This document shows, in pieces, positions 6,882 through 13,703 of a DNA stretch of 13,703 bases. Below the pieces are notes generated by a model. It saw nothing but the letters and a program-made list of their open reading frames with translations, did no database searches and was not told where the DNA came from. The stretch comes from an uncultured Arcobacter sp. Its GTDB lineage: Bacteria; Campylobacterota; Campylobacteria; Campylobacterales; Arcobacteraceae. Where the stretch lies: contig CAJXII010000023.1 in NCBI GenBank assembly GCA_913054415.1, forward strand, positions 1 to 13,703. Reading direction: 5' to 3'. Within the stretch, counting starts at the first letter, position 1; the number at the start of each line of letters is the position of its first letter. The position numbers and the translations under genes were made by a program.

Positions 6882-7118
6882 TTACATTATATGCACTTCA
6901 TACATATAATCATCATCTGCTAAACCATATTTTACTTCTCTAAAATATACATTATATCCATCATTTTCAAAGCTCTCTACTAAAGCCATCATATTTTTAT
7001 GTGAATTTTCTTTGTCAAAATAAAAGATTTTATCTTTATTTGCTACCTCTTTTAGTTTTGTTAGTGTTGTTTTCTTAGGTTTATCTGTTAGTTCTTTTCT
7101 AGCTAATAAAATATCCAT
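6882..7118 (-). CDS. HP0268-family small nuclease
   Basis: The 78-residue protein aligns with H. pylori HP0268 (about 80 residues): MDILLARK at the N-terminus, KIFYFDKENSHKNMMALVESF in the middle (HP0268 has SIFYFAPTNAHKDMLKAVDFF) and YMYEVHIM at the end (FLYELHII). HP0268 has been reported to nick DNA and cleave RNA and has an SMR-like fold; that activity is not shown for this protein. The start at 7118 is chosen over an upstream ATG at 7139 because AAGGA lies 7 nt before it, nothing like a ribosome site precedes 7139, and the family begins here. It is the first gene of the operon with miaB, lpxJ and the PilM/PilN-like gene, and diverges from nusA across about 150 nt. Confidence 0.87.
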   Translation of the reverse strand: MDILLARKELTDKPKKTTLTKLKEVANKDKIFYFDKENSHKNMMALVESFENDGYNVYFREVKYGLADDDYMYEVHIM

Positions 7119-7125
7119 ATTTGTA

Positions 7126-7130
7126 TCCTT
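7126..7130 (-). promoter_or_regulatory. Ribosome binding site fixing the HP0268-like start
   Basis: AAGGA on the minus strand lies 7 nt upstream of the ATG at 7118. It falls inside the longer alternative frame that begins at 7139, so it argues for the shorter protein. Confidence 0.65.
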
Positions 7131-7150
7131 TTTTATCATAATATTATGCG

Positions 7151-7156
7151 ATTATA
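7151..7156 (-). promoter_or_regulatory. Candidate -10 box, HP0268-like/miaB/lpxJ operon
   Basis: TATAAT on the minus strand predicts a start near 7144 and a leader of about 26 nt to the ATG at 7118. A transcript starting there would also make the 7139 ATG nearly leaderless, again favouring the shorter start. Confidence 0.55.
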
Positions 7157-7194
7157 TCTATTTTTGACTTACAATTTACTTTTATGTAAATTTA

Positions 7195-7203
7195 TGATAT
7201 AAT
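7195..7203 (+). promoter_or_regulatory. Extended -10 promoter of nusA-cysS
   Basis: TGATATAAT is an extended -10 element. The predicted start near 7210 gives a leader of about 55 nt. A TTGACT at 7164-7169 is 28 nt upstream of the hexamer, too far to be its -35. Confidence 0.6.
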
Positions 7204-7265
7204 GCGACAAACTACAAGGCAACAATAATCAAAACTTACATTGCATTGTTAAAGAAGGAAGATTT

Positions 7266-8450
7266 ATGGAAAAAATTATAGATATTATAGATAGTATCGC
7301 TTACGAAAAAGGCTTAAAAGTTAGTGATGTTGAAGAAGCTTTACAACAATCACTTATCCAAACAGCAAGAAAAATGGTAGATGAAACTTTGATTTTTGAT
7401 GCTAAAATCAATAGAGCAAATAAAGAGTTAAAACTATTTCAAAAAATTGAAGTTGTAAAAAATGATGATGAAAGATTAACTTTAGAAGTTTTAACAGATG
7501 AAGAGGGATGGACAAAACCAAACAACAAAGAAAACTATATAACAATAGATGAAGCTAAAAAACTTGATCCAGATTTAGAAGTTGGAGATTTTTTAAGTTA
7601 TGAACTAGAGTTTGAAAATATGGGAAGAAATGCATCAACTATCCTTTTTAGCAATCTTGAATATAGACTACAAAGATTTATCTCTGATAATCTTTTTGAT
7701 AAATATAAAAGTCAAATAGGTAAAACTATCTCAAGTGTAGTAACAAGTATAGATAGACAAGATAATACTTTTGTAGAGATTGGTGAAGTTCGAGGTATTA
7801 TGCCAAGAAAAAATAGAATAAAAGGTGAATTTTTTAAAGTTGGAGATGCATTAAAAGCAGTTGTTCGATCTGTAAAAATAGATAAACAACATGGACTAAT
7901 TGTAGAGCTAAGCCGAACAAGCCCTAAATTTTTAGAAAGCCTACTTACTTTAGAAGTTCCAGAGTTAAAAGATGAAAGAATAACTATAGAATCAACAGCT
8001 AGAATACCAGGAGTAAGAGCAAAAATTGCACTATCTACAGAGGAATCAAATGTAGATCCAATAGGTGCAGTTGTAGGGGTAAAAGGTGTTAGAATTAGTG
8101 CTATTAGCTCTGAATTAAATGGGGAAAATATAGATTGTATAGAATATACACATATCCCTGAGATTTTTATAGCTAGATCTTTAAGCCCTGCTATTGTTCA
8201 AAGTGTAAAAATAGAAAAAGAAGCAGGTGAGAATAAAAAAGATAAAGCTATTGTAACAATCTCAAGTGACCAAAAAGCAAGAGCAATAGGTAAAGCTGGA
8301 TTAAATATCAGATTAGCTTCTATGCTTACAAAATGCGATATTGAACTAAACGAAATAGAGGGTGTGACAAATGCTACAAACTCTATAGAGCATACTTCAA
8401 ATACAGAAAAAACAAAAGATACTTCAGGTTTAGAAGCATTATTTAACTAA
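7266..8450 (+). CDS. nusA: Transcription termination/antitermination factor NusA
   Basis: NusA binds RNA polymerase and nascent RNA and affects pausing, termination and antitermination. The 394-residue protein has the NusA N-terminal domain (1 to about 145, starting MEKIIDIIDSIAYEKGL), an S1 domain (about 150-218, with IGKTISSVVTSIDR and GIMPRKNRI), KH1 (about 245-300, DPIGAVVGVKGVRISAISSEL) and KH2 (about 320-366, with AIGKAGLNIRLAS). The two acidic repeats of E. coli NusA are absent, as in most non-gammaproteobacterial forms. A poorly ordered Thr/Asn/Ser-rich tail (367-385) ends in SGLEALFN. ATG at 7266 is preceded by AAGGAAG. The gene is transcribed with cysS, whose ATG is 15 nt after the nusA stop, and diverges from the HP0268-like operon. 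Confidence 0.95.
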   Translation: MEKIIDIIDSIAYEKGLKVSDVEEALQQSLIQTARKMVDETLIFDAKINRANKELKLFQKIEVVKNDDERLTLEVLTDEEGWTKPNNKENYITIDEAKKLDPDLEVGDFLSYELEFENMGRNASTILFSNLEYRLQRFISDNLFDKYKSQIGKTISSVVTSIDRQDNTFVEIGEVRGIMPRKNRIKGEFFKVGDALKAVVRSVKIDKQHGLIVELSRTSPKFLESLLTLEVPELKDERITIESTARIPGVRAKIALSTEESNVDPIGAVVGVKGVRISAISSELNGENIDCIEYTHIPEIFIARSLSPAIVQSVKIEKEAGENKKDKAIVTISSDQKARAIGKAGLNIRLASMLTKCDIELNEIEGVTNATNSIEHTSNTEKTKDTSGLEALFN

Positions 8451-8465
8451 AAGGGAATTTATACA

Positions 8466-9857
8466 ATGCAGATATTTGATAGTGCAAAAAAACAAAAAGT
8501 AGAGTTTATATCTCAAGAGGAAAACAAAGTTAAAATCTATGTTTGTGGTCCAACAGTTTATGATGATGCACATCTAGGACATGCTAGAAGTGCCATAGTT
8601 TTTGATCTACTTCATAGAGTGCTAAAATCAAATGGTTATGATGTAACTATGGTAAAAAACTTTACAGATGTTGATGATAAGATTATCAAAAAAATGGAAG
8701 AAACAGGAAAAAGCTTAGAGCAAATTACTGAATTTTATATCAAAAGTTATCTTTTAGATATGGAAGCTTTAAATATTTTGCCAAATAGTATAGAACCAAA
8801 AGCTACACAAAGTATAGATGCTATGACAGATCTTATTGAGAAACTTTTAGAGCAAAATAGAGCTTATATATTGGATGATGGAATATATTTTGATACAACA
8901 AAAGATGAAAAATATGGATCTATTTCACATAGAATTAGTGATCAAAATAGCATCACAAGAGTTGGGATAAACCAAGATAAAAAAGATGAAAAAGATTTTG
9001 CACTTTGGAAATTTAATACAGACAAAATCAGTTTTGATACTATATGGGGAAAAGGTCGTCCAGGATGGCACTGTGAATGTAGTGCAATGATAAATAAACA
9101 TCTAGCTAATAAATCATTAGAGTTTGCAGTAGATATTCACGGAGGTGGTGCAGATTTACTTTTCCCACATCATGAAAATGAAGCTACACAAACAAGGATG
9201 GCTTACCATCAAGAGATAGCCAAGTATTGGATGCATAATGGTTTTGTAAATATAGATGGTCAAAAGATGAGTAAATCACTTGGAAATAGTTTTTTCCTAA
9301 AAGATGCATTAAAACAATATGATGGAGAAGTGATTAGATTTTATATGTTAAGCACACACTATAGAGCAGATTTTGGTTTTAATGAAACTGATCTATTATC
9401 AAGCAAAAAAAGATTAGATAAGCTTTATAGATTAAAAAAACGACTATATACAACTAGCATAGGTAATATTGATAATAAATTTAAAGCTAATATTACTCAA
9501 GCACTAAATGATGACCTAAACACATCTAAAGCTATCTCATTTATAGATGAATTTGTAACACTAGCCAATGAACAACTAGATAAAGAACCAAAAAATAAAA
9601 ATCTTAAAAAAACAATAGTGGCAAATATAAGTTTTCTAAATGATATTTTAGGTATAGGATATCAAGATCCTTTTAAATATTTTCAGTTTGGTATAGATCA
9701 AACACAAAAGATGGAGATTGAAAATTTGATAGCTCAACGAACACAAGCAAAAAAAGATAAAAATTTTGAACTAAGTGATAAAATTAGAGATCAACTAACC
9801 AATATGCAAATATCTATTATGGATACTAGCAATGACACTATGTGGGAAAAGGTTTAA
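8466..9857 (+). CDS. cysS: Cysteinyl-tRNA synthetase
   Basis: This class I aminoacyl-tRNA synthetase attaches cysteine to tRNA-Cys in the cytoplasm, using ATP. The 463-residue length is typical. It has VCGPTVYDDAHLGHAR with the HIGH motif as HLGH (36-39), NFTDVDDKI (65-73), and KMSKS at 267-271 in GQKMSKSLGN. The zinc ligands that discriminate cysteine line up with E. coli C28, C209, H234 and E238 as C28, C205 (CECSAM), H235 and E239 (FPHHENE). An extra cysteine, C203, lies two residues before C205. The C-terminal helical part (about 315-463) is present. The start has AAAGGGAA immediately after the nusA stop. The TAA stop is directly followed by the stop codon of the convergent relE. Confidence 0.97.
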   Translation: MQIFDSAKKQKVEFISQEENKVKIYVCGPTVYDDAHLGHARSAIVFDLLHRVLKSNGYDVTMVKNFTDVDDKIIKKMEETGKSLEQITEFYIKSYLLDMEALNILPNSIEPKATQSIDAMTDLIEKLLEQNRAYILDDGIYFDTTKDEKYGSISHRISDQNSITRVGINQDKKDEKDFALWKFNTDKISFDTIWGKGRPGWHCECSAMINKHLANKSLEFAVDIHGGGADLLFPHHENEATQTRMAYHQEIAKYWMHNGFVNIDGQKMSKSLGNSFFLKDALKQYDGEVIRFYMLSTHYRADFGFNETDLLSSKKRLDKLYRLKKRLYTTSIGNIDNKFKANITQALNDDLNTSKAISFIDEFVTLANEQLDKEPKNKNLKKTIVANISFLNDILGIGYQDPFKYFQFGIDQTQKMEIENLIAQRTQAKKDKNFELSDKIRDQLTNMQISIMDTSNDTMWEKV

Positions 9858-10100
9858 TTAATAAACATCTTTTCTATGTTTTATTCTGCTTACTATAATA
9901 ATATCATTTTCAATATCAAATAACACTCTATAATTACCTACTCTTAATCTATGAGTAGGATTATAGTTTGTTAATTTTTTAATATTTGCAATATTTGGAT
10001 AATGTTCAAGATTTGATATAGAATTTAAAATCTTTTTTGCTTGAATTTTATCTATTTTTTTTAAATCTTTTATCGCTTTATCTAAAATCTCAATCTTCAT
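9858..10100 (-). CDS. relE: RelE/ParE-family toxin, type II toxin-antitoxin
   Basis: The 80-residue toxin has the RelE fold order. It begins MKIEILDKAIKDLKKIDK, a beta strand then helix, followed by a second helix and NIKKLTNYNPTHRLRVGNYRVLFDIENDIIIVSRIKHRKDVY-type strands; the segment HRLRVGNYRVLF and the end HRKDVY are canonical. RelE toxins cleave mRNA in the ribosomal A site. The conserved basic and C-terminal Tyr residues are present here, so an active RNase is plausible; ParE-like gyrase poisoning cannot be excluded. The ATG at 10100 overlaps the antitoxin stop by 11 nt (10090-10100), the usual coupling; a TTG one codon earlier is less likely. The stop abuts cysS with no gap. Confidence 0.85.
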   Translation of the reverse strand: MKIEILDKAIKDLKKIDKIQAKKILNSISNLEHYPNIANIKKLTNYNPTHRLRVGNYRVLFDIENDIIIVSRIKHRKDVY

Positions 10101-10380
10101 CAATTAACCTAAATGCTTCTTCTAAAGTATAGCTTTTTTTACTATCTCTCTTTGCATCTTGTATAAGTTTATAATCTGGGTCATTTGGATAAACAGGCTC
10201 TATATCTAAATCAGCTATTAAAATAGGACTTTTTTTATCTGTAGCTTGTTTTAATAATAAATTTAATCCATCACTAAAACTTAGTCCATAAACTTTAAAT
10301 ATCTCTTTTGCACTTTGTTTTAAAGATACATCTAAATAAACATTGCTTCTTACTTTTTGTCCTTGTGAAGTTGCTAACAT
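10090..10380 (-). CDS. relB: RelB/DinJ-family antitoxin
   Basis: This 96-residue antitoxin neutralises the adjacent RelE-type toxin and probably represses the operon as a dimer. Residues about 10-50 (VRSNVYLDVSLKQSAKEIF, then GLSFSDGLNLLLKQ) form a ribbon-helix-helix DNA-binding domain of the RelB/DinJ type. The acidic C-terminal part, with AKRDSKKSYTLEEAFRLIDED, is the expected toxin-binding tail. The frame stays open upstream to 10572 and into asnB, but the start at 10380 is chosen because AAGGA lies 6 nt before it, the protein then has standard length, and the upstream translation is low-complexity with no family match. It has its own candidate promoter downstream of asnB. Confidence 0.85.
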   Translation of the reverse strand: MLATSQGQKVRSNVYLDVSLKQSAKEIFKVYGLSFSDGLNLLLKQATDKKSPILIADLDIEPVYPNDPDYKLIQDAKRDSKKSYTLEEAFRLIDED

Positions 10381-10386
10381 ATCAAA

Positions 10387-10391
10387 TCCTT
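10387..10391 (-). promoter_or_regulatory. Ribosome binding site fixing the relB start
   Basis: AAGGA on the minus strand is 6 nt upstream of the ATG at 10380. It rules in the 96-residue antitoxin over longer versions that would run into asnB. Confidence 0.65.
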
Positions 10392-10420
10392 TAAGTTCAC
10401 TAAACACACTCGTTGTATTT

Positions 10421-10426
10421 ATTATA
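10421..10426 (-). promoter_or_regulatory. Candidate -10 box of relBE
   Basis: TATAAT on the minus strand predicts a start near 10414 and a 34-nt leader. That leader contains AGTG twice within GAGTGTGTTTAGTG, a possible but weak repressor half-site pair. The -35 region would fall next to the hairpin at 10451-10479. Confidence 0.5.
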
Positions 10427-10450
10427 TCTAAAATAAAATCAAAATAAATT

Positions 10451-10479
10451 AAACTTATTTTTCTTTTATAAATAAGTTT
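10451..10479 (-). terminator. AT-rich hairpin at the asnB 3' end
   Basis: AAACTTATTT and AAATAAGTTT form a perfect 10-bp stem with a 9-nt loop. It is preceded by A7 on the minus strand and followed there by a fairly U-rich stretch. It includes the last codons and stop of asnB. Only one pair is G-C, so stability is low. The better T-run (10477-10483) is on the plus strand, so it may act from both sides. Confidence 0.4.
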
Positions 10480-12247
10480 TTTTATACCACATACTAAAAA
10501 GCCATATTGCATAAAAGTGTTGTTTAAATTTATTATTTTTAGCTTGTTGAAATAAAAATTTAATATAATCATTTTTAAAAAGATTTGTTTGAAGATTTAC
10601 TTCTAAAATCAGATCTAGCAAATAACTACCATAATAATCAAAAAGCCACTCATTAAAAGGGCTATTAAACCCTTTTTTAGGTCGATTGATTATCTCTTGT
10701 GGAATATGTTTTGAAGCTATTTGTTTTAATAGATATTTATTTGTATTTCCAACTTTAATATCACTTTTTATACTAAATACCAAATCAACTAATCTAAAAT
10801 CCAAAAATGGATTTCGCACCTCAATAGAGTTTGCCATACTCATCTTATCAACTTTGCTTAAAAGTGCTTCCCCTAACCATATTTTTAAATCTATATAGCT
10901 CATCCAATCAACTGGATCTTTTTGTGCTGTATCAAATTTAAAATTTGGTAATTTATGGAATAATTTTCTTTTTTGAATATTTGTAAATATCTCCCCAAAA
11001 CTATAATATATATTCTCTTTTTTAACTACTCTTCTTAGATATTCACTCTCTTTGGTTTGTGTTGTTAAAGCCCCTATAATATTATCTAAAAAACTATGCT
11101 GGTTTGTATCTAAAGAGTTTTGAAAATTATAATATTTTAATATTTTTGCATAATTATCATATCCTAAAAAAAGCTCATCACTTCCCTCTCCACTTAAAAC
11201 AGTTTTTATACCTACTTGTTTAACCAAGTTTGTAAGTAAAAACAATGGTATTGATGCTGGATCAGCATGTGGTTCTTCAAGATTTTGCAATACACTATGT
11301 AGTGAATCTATAAAATCTTTTTGATTAATTACCAAAGGATAATGCTCACTTTTTATATCTTTTGCTACAATATTAGCATAAGACAATTCACTATATTTTA
11401 GATAATCTTCATACCCTACACTAAATGTTTTGATATTATGACCACTTATTTTTGTATATAAAGATGATATTAAACTACTATCTATTCCACCACTTAAAAG
11501 TGATCCCACCTCAACATCACTTACTAAACGACTATTTATAGAATCTTCCAAAACTTTTTCTATTGATTGAAGTGCGGTTGTTTCATCAGATATTTTTTTA
11601 TATTTTTTAATTTTATAATATTTTTTGATTTGAAGTTTTCCATTTTGATATATCAAAAAACTACTCTTGTCTAGTTTTAAAATATCTTGATAAAATGTAT
11701 TTGGTGTAAGTGGTGTAAAAAATTGCAAATATTGACTTAATGCAATTTTATTTAGTTTTGGAATATATCCTAATATCTCAATAATAGGCTTGATCATACT
11801 TGAAAATATAAATTTATTATCCTTAGCAAAATAATAAAATGGTTTTTTACCATATCTATCTCTTGCACAAAAAAATATATCTTGTTTAATATCATATAAG
11901 CAAAAACTAAAAGCACCATTTAATTTATCTAAAAACTCATATTGATATTTTTGATAAAGCCTAATTATCACTTCACTATCACTAGAAGTTTGACAAATTA
12001 GATTTTCTGTTTTAATAAGATTTTTATAGTTGTATATCTCTCCATTGAAGCTAAGAACAATATTATCAAATACCATAGGTTGGTTTGCTTCACTATTAAG
12101 ATCAATTATACTTAATCTTGTATGACCAAAATAGTTATTATCTATTTTTTTAATACCACTAAAATCTGGACCACGATGAGATAATATTTTTACAATATCT
12201 GCAAAATCAACTTTAGGATGAAAATTAACCCCTACTATACCACACAT
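10466..12247 (-). CDS. asnB: Asparagine synthase (glutamine-hydrolysing), AsnB type
   Basis: The enzyme makes asparagine from aspartate, glutamine and ATP. Its 593 residues are normal for the class. The N-terminal glutaminase domain has nucleophile C2 (MCGIVGV), SHRGPDFSG (23-31), GHTRLSIIDL (41-50), FNGEIYN (68-74) and ARDRYGKKPFYY (128-139). The synthetase domain has the PP-loop LSGGIDSS (251-258), LSGEGSDELFLGY (351-363) and KVDKMSMANSIEVRNPFLD (about 465-483). All residues expected for activity are visible. Members of this family also amidate sugars in surface polysaccharide loci; no such genes are seen here, so plain asparagine synthesis is the default. ATG at 12247 has no Shine-Dalgarno sequence and lies 9 nt after the EAL gene stop, so translation is probably coupled. 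The C-terminus carries a hairpin. Confidence 0.93.
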   Translation of the reverse strand: MCGIVGVNFHPKVDFADIVKILSHRGPDFSGIKKIDNNYFGHTRLSIIDLNSEANQPMVFDNIVLSFNGEIYNYKNLIKTENLICQTSSDSEVIIRLYQKYQYEFLDKLNGAFSFCLYDIKQDIFFCARDRYGKKPFYYFAKDNKFIFSSMIKPIIEILGYIPKLNKIALSQYLQFFTPLTPNTFYQDILKLDKSSFLIYQNGKLQIKKYYKIKKYKKISDETTALQSIEKVLEDSINSRLVSDVEVGSLLSGGIDSSLISSLYTKISGHNIKTFSVGYEDYLKYSELSYANIVAKDIKSEHYPLVINQKDFIDSLHSVLQNLEEPHADPASIPLFLLTNLVKQVGIKTVLSGEGSDELFLGYDNYAKILKYYNFQNSLDTNQHSFLDNIIGALTTQTKESEYLRRVVKKENIYYSFGEIFTNIQKRKLFHKLPNFKFDTAQKDPVDWMSYIDLKIWLGEALLSKVDKMSMANSIEVRNPFLDFRLVDLVFSIKSDIKVGNTNKYLLKQIASKHIPQEIINRPKKGFNSPFNEWLFDYYGSYLLDLILEVNLQTNLFKNDYIKFLFQQAKNNKFKQHFYAIWLFSMWYKKTYL

Positions 12248-12256
12248 AAAATATGA

Positions 12257-13703
12257 TTAAAAATGATAAACTTTTGGTTTTTCCAAAGGAGCTGAGAAAT
12301 AATACCCTTGTGAATATGTAGCACCTAAGCTTTTTACTAACTTAAATATCTCTTCATTTTCAACATATTCAGCTATAGTTTGAAGATCTAAACTTTTTGC
12401 AAACTCCATAATAGTTTTTACTATTTCATAACTATTTTGATCAGTTGCTATATTTTTTACAAGTGAAGCATCAATTTTTAAATAATCAACATTCATCTTT
12501 AAAAGATGCTCAAAATTTGAGTAACCACTTCCAAAATCATCAATAGCAACTTTACATCCTAAAGCTTTTACTTCTGAAGTAAATTCTTGAAGAACATCAT
12601 AGTTTTTGATCCCTTCATCTTCTAAAATCTCCCATACAACTTTTTTAGCTACACCATAAGTTGCAAGTTTTTCCTTGACAAATTTCATAAAATCTTTATC
12701 TTCTATATCCTCATAAGATACATTTACTGAAAATTCAAACGGTAGATTTTGAAACTCTTTGAATGATTTTTCTATAACAATTTTTGTAATCTTAGAGTAT
12801 TGATTTGCTTTTTTTGATACCTCTAAAAAGAAAAATGGAGATATGATTTTATCCTCATCTATCATCCTTACTAGACACTCATATTTATCAACTTTCATAG
12901 TTTTATTATTTACTAAAGGTTGAAAATATACTACAATATTATCTTTTTCCAAAGCATTTTTTAATTTTTTGGTCCAAAGCATATTATTTTGATACTCTTG
13001 TAAATTATCAAGTTCATCATAGAAAACAATCAAATCTTTATGATCTCTTTTTGCAGCTTGTAAAGCAAGATCAGCAGTTACTAGCTTATTGTTTTTAGTT
13101 GAAAATGTAATACCTGCTGCTACTCTTACATCAATTTCATGTTGATCTTCATGAAAAACTTTTTGATCAATATTGTTAATTATAGTTTGTGTTATTTCTT
13201 TAAATTTCTTATTTGAAATACCACTATTTGTGATACAGTATGTATCTGATGGAAACTTGTATAAATTTACCTCATCATAAGGATTTATTACATTAACAAT
13301 AATTTGTGCCACTTTTTTTAATATACTATCCCCAACTTTATGTCCAAAAAAATCATTTATCTCTTTAAATGATTTAATATCAAAAATAGCTAAAGAGACA
13401 ATATCTATCTTATCATCTTGAAGATCTTTTATTAGCTTGGCTCTATTTGGAAATTTAGTCAATCCATCAATATAAAGCATAGCTTGAATTTTATTCTCAT
13501 GAGCTATCTCTTTTTCCCACAATTTATAACAAAATTTGATTTTATTTAATGATAAAGCTGGTTGATTATCAATATCTAAATAATCAAAAATTAAAAGATC
13601 ACTTTGGTTGATTGAAGTATCTAAATTAGATATAAATATTGGTATCTCTGTATAGGTATTGATAATTTTATGTAACTGTTTTAGATCTAATACAGATGTA
13701 TCT
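12257..13703 (-). CDS. Degenerate GGDEF / EAL-domain c-di-GMP phosphodiesterase (5' end outside window)
   Basis: The frame is open to the window edge, so the start lies beyond 13703; a TTG at 13522 is not a convincing start. The 60 codons at 13523-13702 encode a partial N-terminal region with no clear assignment; EIPIFIS could be a strand of a receiver-like domain. The GGDEF domain (about 13470-13010) keeps FDIKSFKEINDFFGHKVGD, but the signature is PSDTY (13238-13252), so cyclase activity should be lost. The EAL domain (about 12935-12275) has ECL (12872-12880) and all other catalytic elements: SVNVS, EILEDE, DDFGSGYSNF, DYLKID, IAEYVE and SQGYYFSAP. It should hydrolyse c-di-GMP to pGpG, perhaps modulated by the GGDEF-like domain. 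asnB follows after 9 nt. Confidence 0.9.
   Translation of the reverse strand, partial: DTSVLDLKQLHKIINTYTEIPIFISNLDTSINQSDLLIFDYLDIDNQPALSLNKIKFCYKLWEKEIAHENKIQAMLYIDGLTKFPNRAKLIKDLQDDKIDIVSLAIFDIKSFKEINDFFGHKVGDSILKKVAQIIVNVINPYDEVNLYKFPSDTYCITNSGISNKKFKEITQTIINNIDQKVFHEDQHEIDVRVAAGITFSTKNNKLVTADLALQAAKRDHKDLIVFYDELDNLQEYQNNMLWTKKLKNALEKDNIVVYFQPLVNNKTMKVDKYECLVRMIDEDKIISPFFFLEVSKKANQYSKITKIVIEKSFKEFQNLPFEFSVNVSYEDIEDKDFMKFVKEKLATYGVAKKVVWEILEDEGIKNYDVLQEFTSEVKALGCKVAIDDFGSGYSNFEHLLKMNVDYLKIDASLVKNIATDQNSYEIVKTIMEFAKSLDLQTIAEYVENEEIFKLVKSLGATYSQGYYFSAPLEKPKVYHF

Noticed and set aside
7164..7203. TTGACT as the -35 of the nusA promoter
   Set aside because: Spacing to TATAAT is 28 nt, far from the usual 16-18.
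9853..9867. GTTTA/TAAAC mini-hairpin between cysS and relE as a terminator
   Set aside because: Only a 5-bp, almost all A-T stem with no clear T-run after it.
10381..10572. Longer N-terminus for the antitoxin, giving 160 residues
   Set aside because: It would overlap asnB by about 100 nt on the same strand, and the extra part is low-complexity. A good ribosome site supports the start at 10380.
10686..10898. Plus-strand open frame of 70 codons
   Set aside because: Antisense to conserved asnB sequence, including the KVDKMSMANS region; no start signals.
1..13703. Mobile elements, CRISPR arrays, tRNA or rRNA genes, defence islands
   Set aside because: No transposase, integrase, regular repeats or RNA-gene signatures were found on either strand. 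The RelBE pair is the only accessory-type module.

Overview
The window is very AT-rich, densely packed bacterial chromosome. The order HP0268-like nuclease, miaB, lpxJ-like acyltransferase, divergent from nusA, is the one known from Helicobacter and Campylobacter. The flagellin N-terminus, with its DDASGMAIADKLRTQASS segment, and the lack of any sigma-28 or sigma-54 site in front of it point to an Arcobacter-type member of the Campylobacterota. Genus-level placement is inference.

Layout. (1) 1-1815, minus strand: a flagellin N-terminal fragment that stops after 91 codons, a small basic orphan protein with a good promoter, and trmA (tRNA m5U54 methyltransferase). (2) 1854-3329, plus strand: an RNA helicase of the mitochondrial SUV3 type, divergent from trmA and overlapping its promoter. 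(3) 3322-7118, minus strand: an operon of an HP0268-like small nuclease, miaB, an LpxJ/DUF374 lipid A acyltransferase and a 539-residue membrane protein that looks like a PilM/PilN or GspL-type fusion. (4) 7266-9857, plus strand: nusA and cysS, with a leader of about 55 nt. (5) 9858-13703, minus strand: a degenerate-GGDEF/EAL protein running off the window edge, asnB, and a RelB/RelE toxin-antitoxin pair.

Functional picture. Much of the window concerns RNA and translation: trmA and miaB modify tRNA, nusA controls transcription elongation, cysS charges tRNA-Cys, the SUV3-like helicase probably remodels or helps degrade RNA, and both the HP0268-like protein and RelE are RNases or candidates. 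Envelope functions are represented by the lpxJ-like gene and the PilM/PilN-like protein translated with it. The EAL protein adds c-di-GMP hydrolysis, and asnB adds asparagine or amide synthesis.

Compaction is extreme. Neighbouring genes overlap by 8-14 nt within operons, two convergent pairs overlap or abut at their stops, and promoters sit inside neighbouring genes. No tRNA, rRNA, CRISPR array, insertion sequence or phage gene is visible. I found no clear new multi-gene system. The best leads are the PilM/PilN-like fusion, the complete SUV3 architecture in a bacterium, the TrmA with an RlmD-style four-cysteine set, and the truncated but apparently still expressible flagellin.
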